Assembly (NCBI GenBank): GCA_018894105.1
Contig: CM032124.1
Location: 4,511,501-4,575,500, forward strand
Direction of reading: 5' to 3'
DNA from: Jacaranda mimosifolia
Taxonomy: Eukaryota; Streptophyta; Magnoliopsida; Lamiales; Bignoniaceae
Length of the DNA stretch: 64,000 bases
The notes under the pieces were generated by a model, which did not search any database, was not told the DNA's origin, and saw only the letters and a program-made list of their open reading frames with translations. Position 1 is the stretch's first letter. Each line of letters opens with the position of its first letter. Both the position numbers and the translations under genes were made by a program. This document shows, one piece after another, positions 60,370 through 64,000 of the stretch.

Positions 60370-63194
60370 TATAACACCCCCACTCGGGATAACACCTAAG
60401 CTGAGGTACTACTCAGTCTAGACTTAAATCTGAACCCATTTTCAAACTTATCAAAAAGCAGCGGATTTCAACTTAAGTAAACCTTCATAAAACATTAACT
60501 AAAACCCTTAGATGATCCTGTATCATACAACACTAGTATTAACTACCAACTATCAGTGGTCCCATAATATGCAACATACCATACGCATACTGCAGATATT
60601 TAATTCATGCTAACATATCACATCATCTCTAGGGTATACAAAATGTCCAAGAAAACCCATAAGCATATACAATCATTTTTATTACAAAATGTGTTCACTA
60701 ATCCAAGCTTGGAGTTCTCACTTAATTGTATCTGAGAAAGTCAAAGAAATACAGGGGGTAAGTGTGAAGGACTTAGTGAGGGATAATCGTAATCAAAGGT
60801 AAAAAAGGGATATGTCGAGAAAGAATCAACTCAACAGATATTAATTTGTAGTCAAAATAAAACATATCAAGAAATAGGCACTAACAAGTTAAGCAAATAG
60901 GAATATCTCCTTTCTTAGTACACCATGAACATTTTGCAAATGTTCGGATACAGCCAGGATAAATAAACCCGAGTCATATGCACTTCAACAGAAAAAACTT
61001 AACACGCATATCATAATAATCTTATTCCAATTAGTTAGACATATCCAAGCAAGACAACTTGATACATAGTAGATGCCAAGGAGTATCCCTAGCACCTTGT
61101 TGATGCTCAGGAGTATCCCTGGCACACCGTCAATACCTAGGAGTATCCTTAGCATATTACTTATACCTAGGAATATCCCTAGCATATTGTTGATACCCAA
61201 CCATTTCGCTATAGTTGGCACTCAGCCCAAGCATATCTCCGTACATATAATAGAAAGATAATGGATAACAAGATAATAACAAGTATTGATGTGGAACAAG
61301 TACGATAACAAAATGAATAGATAAGAAGCGAGATGTTCTAAGTGCCAGAACAGATAGGAACAAGTCATAACAGAGCATGATCAAGAAATAACAAGCAGAT
61401 TTTGAACAATTCACAGATTTCAATAAAGTGGGATACAGTACAAAAATAGAACACCGTCATAGGGGTTTAACAAAATAACAGATAAGTAAAAGAAATGCCA
61501 GGTTGGCAACCCTCACTTCTGTAATCTCAGAAAATTTCTATAGCCGACTACTGGTCCGCAAGACCCACTTCTTTGTCACATATCCAAAGGAATAAATTCA
61601 TGATCAAAATCCTTAATTGACCTTAATAACCTCCAATAATTACAATGTTACTATTCACAATCTAAAATCGATAGCTATTCGCTAAATGTGGTTATTTTAG
61701 GGTTCGATCAGTATTATCATTATGGTACGACTAATTATGCCATTAATACGGGAATATGTACAAGGTTTATATCGGTACTAACAAGAGGGCATAATTAGGT
61801 CCTTATTTATATAATTAACCTCATATGATTATCCCAAATCAGCAATAATAGTCCAATTATCGTAATTAATCTAATCATGGTCGCTTAAGTCTCAAATTCA
61901 CAAATTTAGGGTTTTCTCTTTCAATTAACCCAATAAATCCCAAAATTTATCATAAAATAATACAAATTCAAGCTCACTAAGCTTATAACGATGCCCAAGT
62001 CTTGATTCCATATCATCTTAAATAACCCAGTTATTGTCACTTAGGTTCCAAATCCATAAAACCCAGAAGTTAGGGTTTAAATCCTTCAATTAACTTAATT
62101 ACCCAAAATCCTCATTTTTAATTCGAGTCCAGCTCCAATAAATCGTATAATAATTCATGCATGGGATATATATATATGCATTAAATCATATATTAAATCC
62201 CCATTATTGGCAATATACAAGATTTGTTTAAATAATGGTACAACCCGTGTGTGTGTGTGTGTATATGAAATCCCAATCCAACTCTTTACCATAGATCTGA
62301 CTACAGAAGCATCGAAATCACGAACGAGAGCACTATCACAATCCTCGCAATGAGCTAAAGAATCTATTCTAGCTTTTGTCGCCACCGCCGTTCACCGAAG
62401 AAGGCCAAAACCACCACCAAAATGTGCCTTTCAGCTCAATTAAAGCAAACCACCAAGTCAATTTTTACAATTGCTACCTAATTGAGCGCCAATTGGCCAA
62501 AAAACTCATTTGACCACCTCAACACCATCGTACGGCACCACTCCCAATTCAGCTCTGTCGGTCACCAGTTCACGAAATTGATGTTACTAACTTGTTCACC
62601 AAGCTTAATCCTTCAAGACCTTACCTTGGTCCATTGCGAAAAGTCGCCGATATGGCGAACCCATAACCCTTCCGCCATGATCGAGATTCTTTCACACTTT
62701 TTGATGGTTTTCAATAGCCGAAACATGATGCATGCGGCATGGATGTGATGCTGAGGTCAAGGGGAAGAAGATGGTCGGAGTGGTTTTCGATTTTCTAGAG
62801 TGTCGCCGGTGAATCACTAGTGAGAAGGAGAATGGTGTTTCGGTGAAGAAGAAGGAAGATATCATGGGGTTGAAATGAAATTTCTTATATTTATAATAGG
62901 CACTTTTCTTTAATTAAAAAATGACCCCAAAATTTTTGGCCAACCCTCAATAAAGCCCAAGAAATAGAATATATAACATAGTCCTCCTTTGACCCAAAAT
63001 ATTAGCCATGCAACCCCAAAAGTTAGAAAATGATCCAATCAAGTCTTGCTTGTTTGCACTTTGATCCCAAAACTTTCAAAATTTTTACAATCAAGTCCTT
63101 TTTGTTAATTTTTTGAACCCTAAAATTTTATCAACCAATTTCTTGATTTCTAAATCCTTATTTTTCAAAAATATCGAATTTTGGGGGTGTTACA
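60370..63194 (-). repeat. Gypsy 5' LTR
   Basis: The LTR is 2,825 bp and homologous to 54480-57373 and to the solo LTR at 1350-4269. On the plus strand the first bases are TATAACACCCCC, a mutated TG end, and it closes with GGGGGTGTTACA. A GT run (about 62250-62265) is longer than in the other copies. Confidence 0.92.
61072..61191. repeat. 30-bp tandem repeat in the Gypsy 5' LTR, 4 units
   Basis: Four uninterrupted 30-bp units are homologous to 55211-55330 and 2091-2240. The array ends before GATACCCAACC at 61192. Confidence 0.9.
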
Positions 63195-63676
63195 AATTAG
63201 GCCCAATAATTATAATAAATGGTCAAAATTCTATTAAATAAAATGATACTGAGGCGATAAATATAAAATAAATCAAATAAGTAGGCACATTAGTTAAGAT
63301 ATTAAAACACATAATAAAATGACATTGTTGAAAATAAAAATAAATTGAAATTTTTTTTAAGCTTATTTCCTACAGAGTTGGCCCTTAATCGCCATGATCA
63401 ACTCATTTATATTTGGCTCTCATTAATTACGAGATGATTTAAGACAGTCATATGTTTTATTTATATTGATTTTTAATCTTCAATTTTTGGTCAGAGTACA
63501 TGTAATGTATATGAAATATTTATCTTAAAAAAATAATTGTGAATCACCTATAGTTGGCATATATATGTAATAGATTAGAAAACAAAATATTTGTTAGAAT
63601 AAATAATTCAAAATAGAATCCCCAGCCTGTTATTATATATTATCTTGCATATGTGCCCACTAGTAAAATGGACCAT
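63195..63676. other. Duplicated flank right of the Gypsy element
   Basis: No gene is visible. It matches 4270-4753 closely, including the CTTAATCGCCATGATCAA and GGCTCTCATTAATTA repeat-unit start. Confidence 0.7.
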
Positions 63677-64000
63677 CTCCACAAGGAAAAAAAATACTAA
63701 TTATAATATATATTAATTGAGAAAAGCTTTATATGTTGTCACTCTGTTGATCTTTACAAATTGAATAGTGACAAAAATACTGTTCAAACTGACATCATTA
63801 ACAATTAGTAATACACTTATAATGACAACTTAGAAATAATGAAAATCGTTTCACAAATATTTATAGTGATAATTTTTATTGTCAGTATGCTATTGTTATA
63901 GACGTGTCATTAATTATTAATAATGATAACTTAAAATATTAGTTTTTGTCACTATTAAGTCATACCGTGACAAGCAAAAATTTTTGTCACTTAGAAAATG
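63677..64000. mobile_element. CACTA-type MITE, paralogue, cut by window end
   Basis: It aligns with 4754 onward. The terminus is mutated to CTCCACAAGGAAAAAA, but GTGACAA/TTGTCAC motifs and the body are clear. It runs past the window end. Confidence 0.75.

Larger units (their letters stand above)
54480..63194 (-). mobile_element. Ty3/Gypsy LTR retrotransposon, minus strand, decayed
   Basis: Two 2.8-2.9-kb LTRs (54480-57373 and 60370-63194) bound a 3.0-kb interior, with 5-bp target repeats AATTA at 54475-54479 and 63195-63199. The minus strand gives TGTAACACCCCC... at the 5' LTR start, a primer site, gag, shreds of protease, RT and integrase, and a polypurine tract. LTR length and the TGTAACACCCC start suggest a Tekay/Del-type chromovirus. 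That is inference, because no chromodomain is visible. The interior is far shorter than the usual several kilobases. Confidence 0.92.
49897..64000. repeat. Right copy of the long segmental duplication
   Basis: It matches 1-5182 in order and orientation and is still matching at the window end, so the true length is unknown. It differs from the left copy in having the whole Gypsy element at 54480-63194 and an extra segment at 51006-54215. Confidence 0.9.

Overview
The window looks like nuclear DNA of a flowering plant, an AT-rich intergenic landscape packed with transposable elements. Two large CC-NB-ARC-LRR (NLR) disease-resistance genes are present and both are broken. Splice-site introns, Copia and Gypsy LTR retrotransposons with initiator-Met-tRNA-type primer sites, MULE, hAT, CACTA and Harbinger elements, a Helitron and a SINE all fit a plant, and nothing looks bacterial or organellar. 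The second NLR has the R1/late-blight-resistance type of N terminus and LRR, which suggests an asterid, possibly Lamiales. That placement is inference.

Layout. 1-5182: left copy of a long direct duplication, holding a hAT end, a solo Gypsy LTR and a CACTA MITE. 5183-16291: degenerate tandem repeats, a hAT MITE, a complete but mutated Copia element (7001-13460) that itself carries a 1.7-kb MULE-type MITE, a probable SINE and triplet microsatellites. 16292-27422: NLR pseudogene 1, with a CC exon, an 8.46-kb phase-0 intron full of transposons, and an NB-ARC/LRR exon. 27423-32831: gene-poor DNA with a truncated Gypsy LTR. 32832-42532: NLR pseudogene 2, split by a 1.96-kb MULE MITE in the CC region and by a 5.09-kb MULE with a nearly complete transposase gene in the LRR. 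42533-49896: flank, a complete minus-strand Copia element and a hAT element. 49897-64000: right copy of the duplication, in which the same Gypsy insertion survives with both LTRs and a decayed gag-pol.

No gene in the window appears intact. Both NLRs have stops or frameshifts in addition to the insertions, and every transposon coding region has at least one break. The most informative structure is historical. Exact target-site duplications date the insertions relative to one another. The Gypsy insertion and the CACTA and hAT insertions predate a duplication with a spacing of about 50 kb that brackets the two NLRs. One copy then collapsed to a solo LTR and probably lost about 3.2 kb. I found no new molecular system. 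The closest things to novelty are the MULE transposase with an altered catalytic residue, the MITE rich in GGCGTGGC palindromes, a Copia element with TA...TA LTR ends, and an in-frame 30-bp repeat in the Gypsy LTR.
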